Below are positions 7,607 through 15,287 of a DNA stretch of 64,000 nucleotides, piece by piece (the stretch's first letter is position 1; each line of letters opens with the position of its first letter). The DNA is from RSA9 sp036381195. GTDB taxonomy: Bacteria; Gemmatimonadota; Gemmatimonadetes; Longimicrobiales; RSA9. Below the pieces are notes generated by a model, which was given only the letters and a program-made list of their open reading frames with translations, ran no database searches and was not told the origin of the DNA. The translations under genes were made by a program, and so were the position numbers. Location: positions 1-64,000 of the forward strand of contig DASVDH010000116.1 of assembly GCA_036381195.1 (NCBI GenBank), read 5' to 3'.

Positions 7607-8371
7607 TCACACCTCGCGGCGACCCAGCGACGCCGCCGCGAGCAGCCACAACACCGCGCCGTAGCCGGCCACGTACGCGAACGCGTCCCACGGGATGGGC
7701 TGGAGCGCGCCGAACGCGCCCTCCAGCTCGAGGAAGGCGGCTTGGGGGGGCAGCACGAAGGTGATGACGTCCCGCACGCCGGGCGGGATCGCGAGCGCGT
7801 CCGCGCGCCGCAGCGCGTCCCACACGAGGGAGAGCAGCGCGAGCAGCAGCGCGATCCACGCGTCCCCGCGCGTCCACACGGAGAGCAGCGCTACCATGCC
7901 GCCGTACACGATGATGTAGGCGAGGATCAGGACGAACGTGGCCGGGCCGGCCCAGGTGCCCAGCATGATCAGGTCGAAGACCGGCAGGAGCGCCGCCGAG
8001 ATGGCGAACGCGGCGGCGCTGAGCAGCGCCGCGCGCGCCGCGTAGATGCGGTGCGGCGAGGTCGGCCGTACGGCGTAGAGGCGCGCATAGCCCTCCAGCC
8101 GGTCGTGGCTCGCCACGCCGGCGAGCATGACGAGCGTGGCCACGAGCGGGTAGCGCCCGAGGATCCAGCCGAGCAGCAGCAGCGCCGAGACCAGCGGGTA
8201 GCCGCCCACCTCGAACAGCCGGTCCATCTGCACGTGCCCGCCCTCGCCCCGGCTCACCAGCAGACGTGCCGTGAGCGCCGCCGCCAGGAACACGGCGGCG
8301 AACGCGAGCAGTGCGAGCACGCGGCGCCGGCGCGCACGCAGCGCGAGGGCGGCCAGCGCGAGCGCGCTCAC
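7607..8371 (-). CDS. ABC transporter permease, ABC-2 type
   Basis: 254 residues, mostly hydrophobic, with about six predicted membrane segments: near the N-terminus, then VSALLLLGWILG, LVATLVMLAGV, AFAISAALLPVF, FVLILAYIIVYGG and ALLLALLSLVWD, ending in a short tail. GTG 8371 overlaps the stop of the ATPase gene as GTGA, so the two are translationally coupled. The topology fits an ABC-2 type membrane subunit. The transported substrate is unknown. Confidence 0.85.
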   Translation of the reverse strand: MSALALAALALRARRRRVLALLAFAAVFLAAALTARLLVSRGEGGHVQMDRLFEVGGYPLVSALLLLGWILGRYPLVATLVMLAGVASHDRLEGYARLYAVRPTSPHRIYAARAALLSAAAFAISAALLPVFDLIMLGTWAGPATFVLILAYIIVYGGMVALLSVWTRGDAWIALLLALLSLVWDALRRADALAIPPGVRDVITFVLPPQAAFLELEGAFGALQPIPWDAFAYVAGYGAVLWLLAAASLGRREV

Positions 8372-9294
8372 GCGTCTGCCTCCGAGCCGAGCTCGCGGCG
8401 CACGCGCGCCTCGAGCGGCTCCAGCAGCGGCTGCACGGAGGCGACGACGGCGCCCGCTTCGAGCAGCGCGGCGAGCCGCCGGCTCAGCTCCGCGGCATCC
8501 GCAGCGGCGACGCGGTACGCCGCGGGCGCGTCGCCCTCGATGGGCTCGGCGCCGGGGAACACTTCCGCCAGCTCGGGCACCGGCACGGCCAGCTCGAGGC
8601 GGTAGGTGGCGCCGGTGCCATCCGGCGGGGCGTCCGTCTCGATCACCCTGCGCAGGCGGCCGGCCTCGAGCAGCACCACGCGCGACGCGAGCCGCTCGAC
8701 CTCTGCCAGGTCGTGGCTCGCGACGAGCACGGTGCGGCCCGCGTCCCGCAGCTCGGCGACGATCGCGCGGAACCGGACGCGCCACAGGGGGTCCAGCCCT
8801 TCCGTCGGCTCGTCCAGCACCACCAGCTCGCGCTCCGCGAGCAGCGCCTGCGCGAGCCCGAGCCGCTGGTTGAGCCCGCGCGAGAGGGTGCGGACCTCCC
8901 GGTCCGCGTAGGCGGCGAGGCCCATGCGCTCGATCAGCCCGTCCACGCGGCGCGCGGCGGCGGCGCGGGTCAAGCCCTCGAGCCGCGCCAGCGCGCGCAG
9001 CGCCGTCCGCACGCGCCACTCGCCCGGCAGCCGGAACCGCTCCGGCAGGTATGCGGCGCCGTGGCGGCGCACGTAGTGGCGCGGCCCGAGGCCGCGGATC
9101 CGGACCGTGCCCGCCGTCGGATGGATGAAGCCGAGCAGCAGCGCGAACAACGTGGTCTTGCCCGCGCCGTTCGGCCCGACGAAGCCCCACACCCCACCCG
9201 CCGGGATCTCAAGCGAGACATCGGCGAGCGCGTCCACCCGGGCCGGCCCGCCCGGCGCGCCGAAGCGCTTGCTCACTCCGCTGAATTGGATCAC
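8368..9294 (-). CDS. ABC transporter ATP-binding protein
   Basis: 308 residues with an ABC ATPase domain: Walker A (GPNGAGKTT), signature LSRGLNQRLGLA, Walker B with D-loop (LVVLDEPTEGLDP) and the switch His (VASHDLAEVE). A C-terminal extension of about 90 residues resembles that of ABC-2 drug/polysaccharide exporters (CcmA-like). GTG 9294 is preferred because GGGGGGAAAC precedes it; an ATG at 9321 is possible. It is paired with the permease at 7607. It diverges from the PAP2 gene at 9336. Confidence 0.92.
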   Translation of the reverse strand: MIQFSGVSKRFGAPGGPARVDALADVSLEIPAGGVWGFVGPNGAGKTTLFALLLGFIHPTAGTVRIRGLGPRHYVRRHGAAYLPERFRLPGEWRVRTALRALARLEGLTRAAAARRVDGLIERMGLAAYADREVRTLSRGLNQRLGLAQALLAERELVVLDEPTEGLDPLWRVRFRAIVAELRDAGRTVLVASHDLAEVERLASRVVLLEAGRLRRVIETDAPPDGTGATYRLELAVPVPELAEVFPGAEPIEGDAPAAYRVAAADAAELSRRLAALLEAGAVVASVQPLLEPLEARVRRELGSEADA

Positions 9295-9335
9295 GTTTCC
9301 CCCCGGCACGTATCCTGCCACGCCCCGCGCCGCCT

Positions 9336-10142
9336 ATGCAGCCCCCGTTCCCCGAGACGCCCGCGCCGCCGCCGGCCCCTCGGGGCGGCCCCCGCAGCGT
9401 CTTCCTCCGCGGGGTCCGCTTCATCGAGCGCCACGTCCGCGGCTCTTACACCGGCATCGCCCTCTCGATGCTCCTCGCGTTCGCCGTCGGCGTCGCAGCC
9501 GTCATGGCGTTCGTCCTGCTGGGCGACGTCGTGATCGACGGCGCGACGCGCGAGTTCGACGAGGCCGTGCTGCGCTGGGTCGCGCGGCGCCGCTCACCCG
9601 GCCTCGACTCCGTCATGCGAGACATTACCGCGCTCGGCAGCGCCGCGGTGCTGCTCGTGCTCGCCGGCGCCGCCGCCACGTTCCTCTGGCTGACGCGCCA
9701 CCACCTCTCCGTCCTGGTGCTCGCGCTCGCCGTCCTCGCCGCGTCCGTCCTCAACCTGGTCCTCAAGGCGCTCTACGACCGCCCGCGGCCGGAAGTCGTG
9801 CCCAGGGTCGTCGAGGTCGTCTCGCCCTCCTTCCCCTCCGGCCACGCGCTCGGCGCCTTCGCCGTCTACGGCACGCTCGCCTACCTGATCGCGCGGCTCG
9901 AGCCCACGCCGCGATTGCGCACCGCGACCTGGGTCATCGCGGCGCTGATCATCCTGGCGGTCGGCGTCAGCCGCGTCTACCTCGGCGTGCATTACCCCTC
10001 GGACGTGCTCGCCGGCTTCATCGTCGCGCTGGCCTGGATCGCGTTCACCGCCACGGGCGTGATGGCGTTCACCCACTTCGCGCGCCGGCGTCCCGAGCTG
10101 GGGCGGGAGGAGAAGGGGCTGGGGCGGCGCGGAGGCGAGTGA
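9336..10142 (+). CDS. PAP2-family membrane phosphatase
   Basis: 268 residues with about six hydrophobic segments. The three PAP2 catalytic motifs are present: KALYDRPRPE, PSFPSGHA and SRVYLGVHYPSDVLAG, giving the conserved Arg/His pairs. Such enzymes dephosphorylate lipid phosphates, for example undecaprenyl pyrophosphate or phosphatidic acid; the substrate here is undetermined. The start is ATG 9336. It lies only about 40 bases from the divergent ABC operon start. Confidence 0.9.
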   Translation: MQPPFPETPAPPPAPRGGPRSVFLRGVRFIERHVRGSYTGIALSMLLAFAVGVAAVMAFVLLGDVVIDGATREFDEAVLRWVARRRSPGLDSVMRDITALGSAAVLLVLAGAAATFLWLTRHHLSVLVLALAVLAASVLNLVLKALYDRPRPEVVPRVVEVVSPSFPSGHALGAFAVYGTLAYLIARLEPTPRLRTATWVIAALIILAVGVSRVYLGVHYPSDVLAGFIVALAWIAFTATGVMAFTHFARRRPELGREEKGLGRRGGE

Positions 10143-10448
10143 GCCCGTCGGGGCGCAATGCGATCCAGCGTCTCCGTGGCGGTGCGCCGCGAGCGTGAGA
10201 AGGCGGAGGCGAGTGGGTCCGGGATCCGGCAATGCGATCGGAAAGCGATCGACCACCGGGGCGCGGAGATGGCGCGCCTGAGGCGCGACGACCACGTCGT
10301 CCCACCCGCGGACCGCGCGACGGCGGTCCACCGGGAACCGCGATGAACGGCGCGAAGGCACCAAACGCCAGTAGCCCGACCCGCCCCGGCCGCCCCGCGC
10401 CACCGGCCCCCGCCCTCGCCCTCGCCCACGCCCTGACCCCCGCCCCTG

Positions 10449-10610
10449 TTGACATGGCGCCTGCTCTCCAGTCTCGCCTTCGCGCTGAACGGCCCGGAGC
10501 CGGCGTGGTCCGCGGACGCCGGCCGCTGGGTCCTGCACTACCTCCTCTGGTCCGGGCTGGGGCTGGCGGCGCTCGTGGCGGCGGCGTACCGGCACCGGGA
10601 CGCGCGCTGA
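10449..10610 (+). CDS. Possible small single-span membrane protein
   Basis: A 53-residue frame from TTG 10449 to TGA 10608 reads as a plausible membrane protein. A Trp-rich amphipathic stretch is followed by the hydrophobic run YLLWSGLGLAALVAAAY and a charged end RHRDAR. An in-frame stop at 10434 bounds it upstream and no ATG or GTG start is available. It could also be the surviving 3' end of a decayed gene. A strong stem-loop lies about 50 bases downstream. Support is limited to composition. Confidence 0.3.
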   Translation: MTWRLLSSLAFALNGPEPAWSADAGRWVLHYLLWSGLGLAALVAAAYRHRDAR

Positions 10611-10658
10611 GGCGGGCAGCCCGGATACCGGCACACGGCCTTGGGAGCCGGGGACCCA

Positions 10659-10690
10659 CGCGCCGCGATCGTTCGAGCGATCGCGGCGCG
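10659..10690. terminator. Strong GC-rich stem-loop (near-perfect palindrome)
   Basis: Thirteen base pairs (CGCGCCGCGATCG and its complement) enclose the loop TTCGAG. There is no following T-run on either strand, so it is not a classical intrinsic terminator. It could act as a transcript-end hairpin or as a binding site for a dimeric protein. It lies about 50 bases beyond the stop of the small frame ending at 10610. Confidence 0.45.
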
Positions 10691-10913
10691 ACGGCGCCGT
10701 CCCCTCCAGCCATTCCGTTGCCCCACCGCATTGCGGATCCTTTATCGGCGGTGACGACCCCGCCGGCCCGGGCGCCGTGCCGGCCCGGAAGGCGGAGGTG
10801 CCACGAACCGCGCGCCCCGCACCCCGAACGGCGGTCCACCGCGCGGCCGGCGGCGGACCCGCCCGCGACGTCTTTGCACGGAGCGCGCACCACCCCCGAA
10901 CCCGCGACCGCAC

Positions 10914-12992
10914 GTGCCGGAACCCACCACCCGCGTTCTGGGCCAGCTCCTCCTCGCCGATGGTGTGGTGGACGCGGCCGAGCTGGCCGGCGCGCTCGAC
11001 GACCAGCGGCGCACGCGCGAGCGGCTGGGCGCTGTGCTGGTGCGCCGTGGCCTGGACGCGCGCCACGTGGCGCGCGCGCTCGCGCGGCAGCTCCGGCTGG
11101 CGTACGCGGAGCCGCCGCTCGCGCCGGACCGGGCAGCGCTCGCGGCGGTGGACCGCGGGCTCGCCGCGCGGCTGCGCGTCCTGCCGCTCGCCGTGGACGG
11201 GCGCACGCTGCGCGTCGCGATGGCGGATCCGCTGGACACCGCGGCGGTGGACGACCTCCAGTTCCAGACGGGCCGCCGCGTCGAGCCGGTGGTGACGACG
11301 CCGCGCGCGGTCGCGGAAGGGCTGGCGGCCGCGTACGGCGTGCTGGTGCCGGCCGCGGCGCCCCCGCGGCCGGGCAACGGCGCGGCGCGCACGCCGCCAG
11401 CGGTGATCGCGGCCGACGCCGGACCCGCGCCCGGGAACGGCGATCGCGCGGTGGCCGGAGCGGCGGGCGCGATCGGCGCAGGCGCGGCGGCGCCGGCCGG
11501 CCCGGGCCCGCCGGCCGGCGGGGAGGAGTGGGCCGGCGGGCAGGCCGGGGCCCACGCGGCCGGCGTGGCGGACGAGGAGACGGGCGCGCTCGTGCGCGCG
11601 AGCGAGGCAGCGCCCATCGTCGCCCTGGTCGAGCAACTGCTGGTGCGCGCCGTGGCGGCCCGGGCAAGCGACCTGCACGTCGAGCCCGCGGCGGCAGGCC
11701 TGCGCGTGCGCGCACGGGTGGACGGCGCGCTCCGCGAGCTGGCGGAGCTGCCGGCGGAGGTCGCGCTCGCCGTGGTCTCGCGCCTCAAGATCATCGCGGG
11801 GCTGGACATCTCGGTGAAGCGGCGGCCGCAGGACGGGCGCGCCGCGCTGGGCATGCACGGGCGGGAGCTGGCCCTGCGCGTCTCCACGCTGCCGTGCGAG
11901 GCGGGCGAGAAGGTGGTGATCCGCTTCCTCGACCCGCAGGACGCGGCGCGCCGGCTCGAGGACCTGGGCTTCGCCGCGGAGGTGGGCGCGCGCTTCCTGC
12001 GGCTGCTCGGCCGCGGGCACGGCGTGATCCTCGTGACCGGCCCCACCGGCAGCGGCAAGACGACGACGCTCTACGCCGCGCTCGGCGCGCTCGACCGCGA
12101 CCGGCTGAACATCACGACGCTCGAGGACCCGGTCGAGTACCGGCTGCCCGGGCTGACCCAGGTGCAGGTGCACGCGCGCGCCGGGCTCACGTTCGCCGCC
12201 GCGCTGCGCGCGGTGCTGCGGCAGGACCCGGACGTGGTGATGGTGGGCGAGATGCGGGACCGGGAGACCGTGGAGGTCGGCATGGCCGCCGCGCTGACCG
12301 GCCACCTGGTGCTCTCGACGCTCCACACCAACGACGCGCCCGGCGCGATCGCGCGGCTCGCCGAGATGGGCGCGCCGGCCTACCTGGTGGCGGGCGGGCT
12401 GATCGGCGTGCTGGCGCAGCGGCTCGCGCGCCGCCTCTGCCCGCACTGCCGCGAGCCGTACGACGCGGACGCCGCGGAGCTCGCGGAGCTGGGGCTGCCC
12501 GCGCGGCCCGTCCGGCTGCACCGCCCGCGCGGCTGCGCGCAGTGCGAGGGCACGGGCTACCGCGGCCGCATCGGCATCCACGAGCTGCTGGTCGTGGACG
12601 CGCGCATCCGCGAGTTGATCCTGCGCCGCGCCGCCGCCGACCTGATCCGCGACGCCGCGCGCGCCGCCGGCATGGAGACGCTCGGCCAGGATGCGTGGAA
12701 CAAGGTCCGCGCCGGCCTCACCTCCCTCGCCGAGGTGCGCCCCCTGCTCACGCTCCTCGCAGACGAGGCGCCGCTCTGCCCCGCCTGCGGCCACCCCCTC
12801 GCCGCCGGCTTCCTCCACTGCGCCGGCTGCGGCCGGCCGCTCCGGCCGCGCTGCCGGTGCGGCGCGACGCTCGAGGCGGGCTGGCGCTGCTGCCCGGCCT
12901 GCGGTGCGCCGCGTCCCCCCGACCACGGCGCGCCCGCGGGCACGCGGGAGGCGGCCGCGCCAGCCCCATCCTTCGCGGGCCCCGGCGCGTAG
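10914..12992 (+). CDS. GspE/PilB-type secretion ATPase with C-terminal zinc-ribbon extension
   Basis: 692 residues. An MshEN/T2SSE N-terminal domain (about 1-145) is followed by an Ala/Gly/Pro-rich linker (about 148-215) and then the hexameric ATPase domain. That domain has Walker A (GPTGSGKTT, near residue 377), an Asp box (TLEDPVEYR), Walker B (DPDVVMVGEM) and a His box (LVLSTLHTNDA). The tetracysteine zinc motif is LCPHC...CAQCEG (about 508-545). Unusually, the last 70 residues add a second set of Cys pairs (CPACG, CAGCG, CRCG, CCPACG), a double zinc ribbon. The start is GTG 10914, with no strong ribosome site. No pilus or secretion genes are adjacent, so its partner machine is elsewhere. 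Confidence 0.9.
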   Translation: MPEPTTRVLGQLLLADGVVDAAELAGALDDQRRTRERLGAVLVRRGLDARHVARALARQLRLAYAEPPLAPDRAALAAVDRGLAARLRVLPLAVDGRTLRVAMADPLDTAAVDDLQFQTGRRVEPVVTTPRAVAEGLAAAYGVLVPAAAPPRPGNGAARTPPAVIAADAGPAPGNGDRAVAGAAGAIGAGAAAPAGPGPPAGGEEWAGGQAGAHAAGVADEETGALVRASEAAPIVALVEQLLVRAVAARASDLHVEPAAAGLRVRARVDGALRELAELPAEVALAVVSRLKIIAGLDISVKRRPQDGRAALGMHGRELALRVSTLPCEAGEKVVIRFLDPQDAARRLEDLGFAAEVGARFLRLLGRGHGVILVTGPTGSGKTTTLYAALGALDRDRLNITTLEDPVEYRLPGLTQVQVHARAGLTFAAALRAVLRQDPDVVMVGEMRDRETVEVGMAAALTGHLVLSTLHTNDAPGAIARLAEMGAPAYLVAGGLIGVLAQRLARRLCPHCREPYDADAAELAELGLPARPVRLHRPRGCAQCEGTGYRGRIGIHELLVVDARIRELILRRAAADLIRDAARAAGMETLGQDAWNKVRAGLTSLAEVRPLLTLLADEAPLCPACGHPLAAGFLHCAGCGRPLRPRCRCGATLEAGWRCCPACGAPRPPDHGAPAGTREAAAPAPSFAGPGA

Positions 12993-13702
12993 CCGGCCCT
13001 GGCAAGGGATCCGGCTGGTGGGGCCGCCCTGGCGCCACCCACGCCCCGCGGTGCGAGGGGTCGCCCCGAGCGACGGGCGGCCGGGGCCCGTCGGGCGCCC
13101 GACGCGCCCCGGCGCGAAGAGGCGCCATAGTACAGCCTGCCCTCACGCGTCAGCGCCGGCTGCGCGCGAGGAGGCGCCGCCGGATCCCCCGGCCATGCAC
13201 CGCGCCCGCTCGCCCGCTCCCGCTCCCGCCCCCCGCCCCGCTGCCCGCCGGCCCGTACGCCCGCCGGCCCCGCTGTGCCGGCGCGAGGCGCCGCCCCGGG
13301 ACTCACCGGGGCGGCGCCTTGGGACTCGCCCTGGCGGCGCCCCGGGCCCGCCGGGGCGGGCCACCCGCGATCTCGACCGCCGCCTGGAGGTCCCGGCCGC
13401 CGACCGCGCCGCGGGCTGGCGCTGGGCTTGCTGTCCGGCTCGCCTCCCCTTAAGCGTTCCACAGGGGGAGCATTCGGGGGAAACACTGGACAGATGACAT
13501 GCCGGTGAGCCCGGCGCCGTCGCCTCGACTGCCGTGGCGCAGCGGTGCGGGCACCGCAACCGTGTGCTCCGGAATCGTCAATTTTCGGGTAACAGTTTCG
13601 CGGCTTTGCGGCGAGCCAGGTGCCCGGGAAGCCGCGGCGTGAAGCCACGGTCCGTCCAGGTCGGCGGCCGTGGGAGCGGGGGACACTGGACAGGAGCGAG
13701 TC
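12993..13702. other. Long intergenic region upstream of the cupredoxin gene
   Basis: No gene recognised. It contains a 23-base imperfect tandem repeat (13298-13320 and 13321-13343, beginning GGGACTC). There are also two copies of GGGGG(AA)ACACTGGACAG at 13476-13493 and 13678-13694; the second runs into the ribosome site of the cupredoxin gene. A pocket of lower GC (about 13560-13605, TCAATTTTCGGGTAACAG) is the likeliest promoter region, but no confident -35/-10 pair can be assigned. Confidence 0.5.
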
Positions 13703-14071
13703 ATGGAGAGCCGTGCACTGAAGCTGGTCGGGGTGTTCGCGTTGACCCTCGCGGCGGGCTTTGCTTGCAGCAGCGACAAGGACGATGACGGGACCGGGCC
13801 GGAGGAGGGTGTGGAGGTGATCCAGATGTCCAACCGGCGCTTCACTCCGGCCACGTTGACGATCGAGCCGGGGACGACCGTTCGGTGGGCGAAGGACGAC
13901 GAGGCGCACACCATCACGCCGGCAAACTCGAACCAGCCCGGGGTCTGGCAGGATGTGGTGGTGGAGGCGGGTGAAGAGTTCGAGCACACGTTCGAGGTGG
14001 CGGGTCAGACCTACGATTACGAATGCCAGTTCCACGAGGGGATGACGGGCAGGATCATCGTTTCGGAGTGA
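13703..14071 (+). CDS. Cupredoxin (plastocyanin-like) lipoprotein
   Basis: 122 residues. A hydrophobic signal ends at Cys22 (AAGFACSS); the -3 residue is Gly rather than Leu, so the lipobox is imperfect. An acidic linker follows, then a cupredoxin fold. Type 1 copper ligands are His69 (EAHTITP), Cys108, His111 and Met114 (YECQFHEGM). Function is probably periplasmic or outer-face electron transfer. The start is ATG 13703, with GGAG upstream. It is monocistronic. The stop codon lies inside the first unit of a 30-base tandem duplication. Confidence 0.88.
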   Translation: MESRALKLVGVFALTLAAGFACSSDKDDDGTGPEEGVEVIQMSNRRFTPATLTIEPGTTVRWAKDDEAHTITPANSNQPGVWQDVVVEAGEEFEHTFEVAGQTYDYECQFHEGMTGRIIVSE

Positions 14072-14122
14072 TGGGGGCGCCACGCGCCCTGATCGGAGTG
14101 GCGGGGGCGCCGCGCGCCCTGA
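14063..14122. repeat. 30-base tandem duplication across the cupredoxin stop codon
   Basis: Units 14063-14092 and 14093-14122 are directly adjacent and differ at three positions. The first contains the cupredoxin stop TGA (14069-14071). Each unit includes GGGGGCGCC followed by CGCGCCCTGA, so each can fold on itself. Confidence 0.85.
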
Positions 14123-14613
14123 CCTGATTCGGTCGCGCGCGGATGACCCCGTCCCCGGCGCGGGAATCCTGCGCGTGGTGCGGCCGGCACCCGCGCGTGG
14201 ATCGGGTGCCGCGGCAGCGCACGGCGTGGCCGTGCGAATGGCGCCGCGGCGCCCGCTGCTTCCATGGTCGTGCAGTGTCTTCGTTGCGCGTGGGGCCGGC
14301 GGCGCACGCCGCGGGTGACGCGGCGCGCGGTTGCCGGACGGGGTGGGGCGCTCCGGGCGTGCGCCGGCCGCGACCGCGTTCGACTTGGCCGCCGAGGTCC
14401 CTCGGCGTGCCTGCGGCGAACGCGCTCACGCCCGGGGACCCGTACGCGACCGTCGGGCTGTCGCGCGCGATGGTGCGCGGGCCGGGCCACATCACATCGC
14501 GTTCGCTCCTTTGGCGGAGCAGGTGTGGCGTGTGGGCCCTGGAGCGTGTGACCGAACGGCGGGTCGTGCGTTAGGCAGAGGCAGAGCGTGGACTCAGGGA
14601 AGGGTGAGGCACC
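14123..14613. other. Upstream region of the polysaccharide operon
   Basis: About 490 bases without a convincing gene. Frames that stay open lack ribosome sites and give Arg/Gly/Pro-rich translations typical of high-GC noise. It should hold the promoter and leader of the operon starting at 14614; no canonical promoter was identified. The last 30 bases include AGGGTGAGG, the ribosome site of the first gene. Confidence 0.5.
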
Positions 14614-15279
14614 GTGAAGCTCGTGCGCGGACGTGATCGGCTGTGGCGAGTGGTCCGTCTCTCCGCGGCGCTCGTCGCACTGCCGGCAGCGCTGGAGGCG
14701 CAGGCGGCGAAGGAGTGGGCCCCGTCGTCGTCTCCCGCGGTTTCCGAAATGCGGCTGCGCCCCGGGGACGTGGTGCGCGTCGAGGTGCGGGACGAGCCCT
14801 CGCTCGGCGGGCAGTTCCCGGTGGCGGAGGACGGCAACATCATGATCCCGTTGCTGGGCATCATCCCCGTTGCGGGCCGCCCGTTCGAGGAGGTGGAAGC
14901 GGATGTGCGCGCTGCGTACGCGCGCGAGCTCGCGGATCCGGTGATCCGCGTGCTGCCGATGGTGCGGATCGCAGTGCTGGGCGAGGTGATGCGGCCGGGA
15001 CTGTTCCCGGTGGACGCGACGCTCACGGTGAGTGATGTGCTGGCGACGGTGGGCGGATTCACGCCGTTCGCGGACCGTGATGAGATCACGTTGGAGCGGG
15101 ACGGCGTGCGCACGCGCATTCCCTACGAGCCGGGTGAGCCGGGTCTGCAGCAGCCGCTGCGCTCGGGGGACCGGATCCTGGTCGCGCGGCGGAGCTGGTT
15201 CAGCGAGAACCTGGCGATCTTCGTGGGCGCGGCGGCGTCCGTCGCAGCCGCGGCGGTCACCACGCTGATCGTGCGTTGA
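14614..15279 (+). CDS. Polysaccharide export protein (Wza-like, SLBB domain)
   Basis: 221 residues. A signal peptide covers about 1-31 (ends EAQAA). A Poly_export domain begins at MRLRPGDVVRVEV and runs to about 120. One SLBB domain follows (VLGEVMRPGLFPVDATLTV and onward). The C-terminus is a hydrophobic helix (about 198-219), as in single-SLBB exporters. It should form the periplasmic and outer-membrane passage for a polysaccharide. GTG 14614 follows AGGGTGAGG. It is the first gene of the tightly coupled operon 14614-22366; its stop overlaps the region of the Wzz-like start. Confidence 0.9.
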   Translation: MKLVRGRDRLWRVVRLSAALVALPAALEAQAAKEWAPSSSPAVSEMRLRPGDVVRVEVRDEPSLGGQFPVAEDGNIMIPLLGIIPVAGRPFEEVEADVRAAYARELADPVIRVLPMVRIAVLGEVMRPGLFPVDATLTVSDVLATVGGFTPFADRDEITLERDGVRTRIPYEPGEPGLQQPLRSGDRILVARRSWFSENLAIFVGAAASVAAAAVTTLIVR

Positions 15280-15287
15280 GCGGCGCG

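Larger units (their letters stand above)
10143..10913. other. Long intergenic region between PAP2 gene and GspE-like gene
   Basis: Apart from the possible small membrane protein (10449-10610) and the palindrome at 10659-10690, nothing gene-like was recognised. Related words recur, such as GCAATGCGATC near 10156 and 10228, and CGGCGGTCCACCG near 10324 and 10832, suggesting local duplication and decay. The region must contain the promoter of the 10914 gene, but no canonical boxes stand out. Confidence 0.5.

Noticed and set aside
9594..12926. Very long open frame on the minus strand opposite the PAP2 and GspE-like genes
   Set aside because: Antisense artefact of high GC. The translation is Arg/Ala/Pro/His-rich with no motif, and clear genes lie on the other strand.
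14143..14574. Open frames upstream of the polysaccharide operon
   Set aside because: Several frames are open at once, none with a ribosome site or sensible composition.
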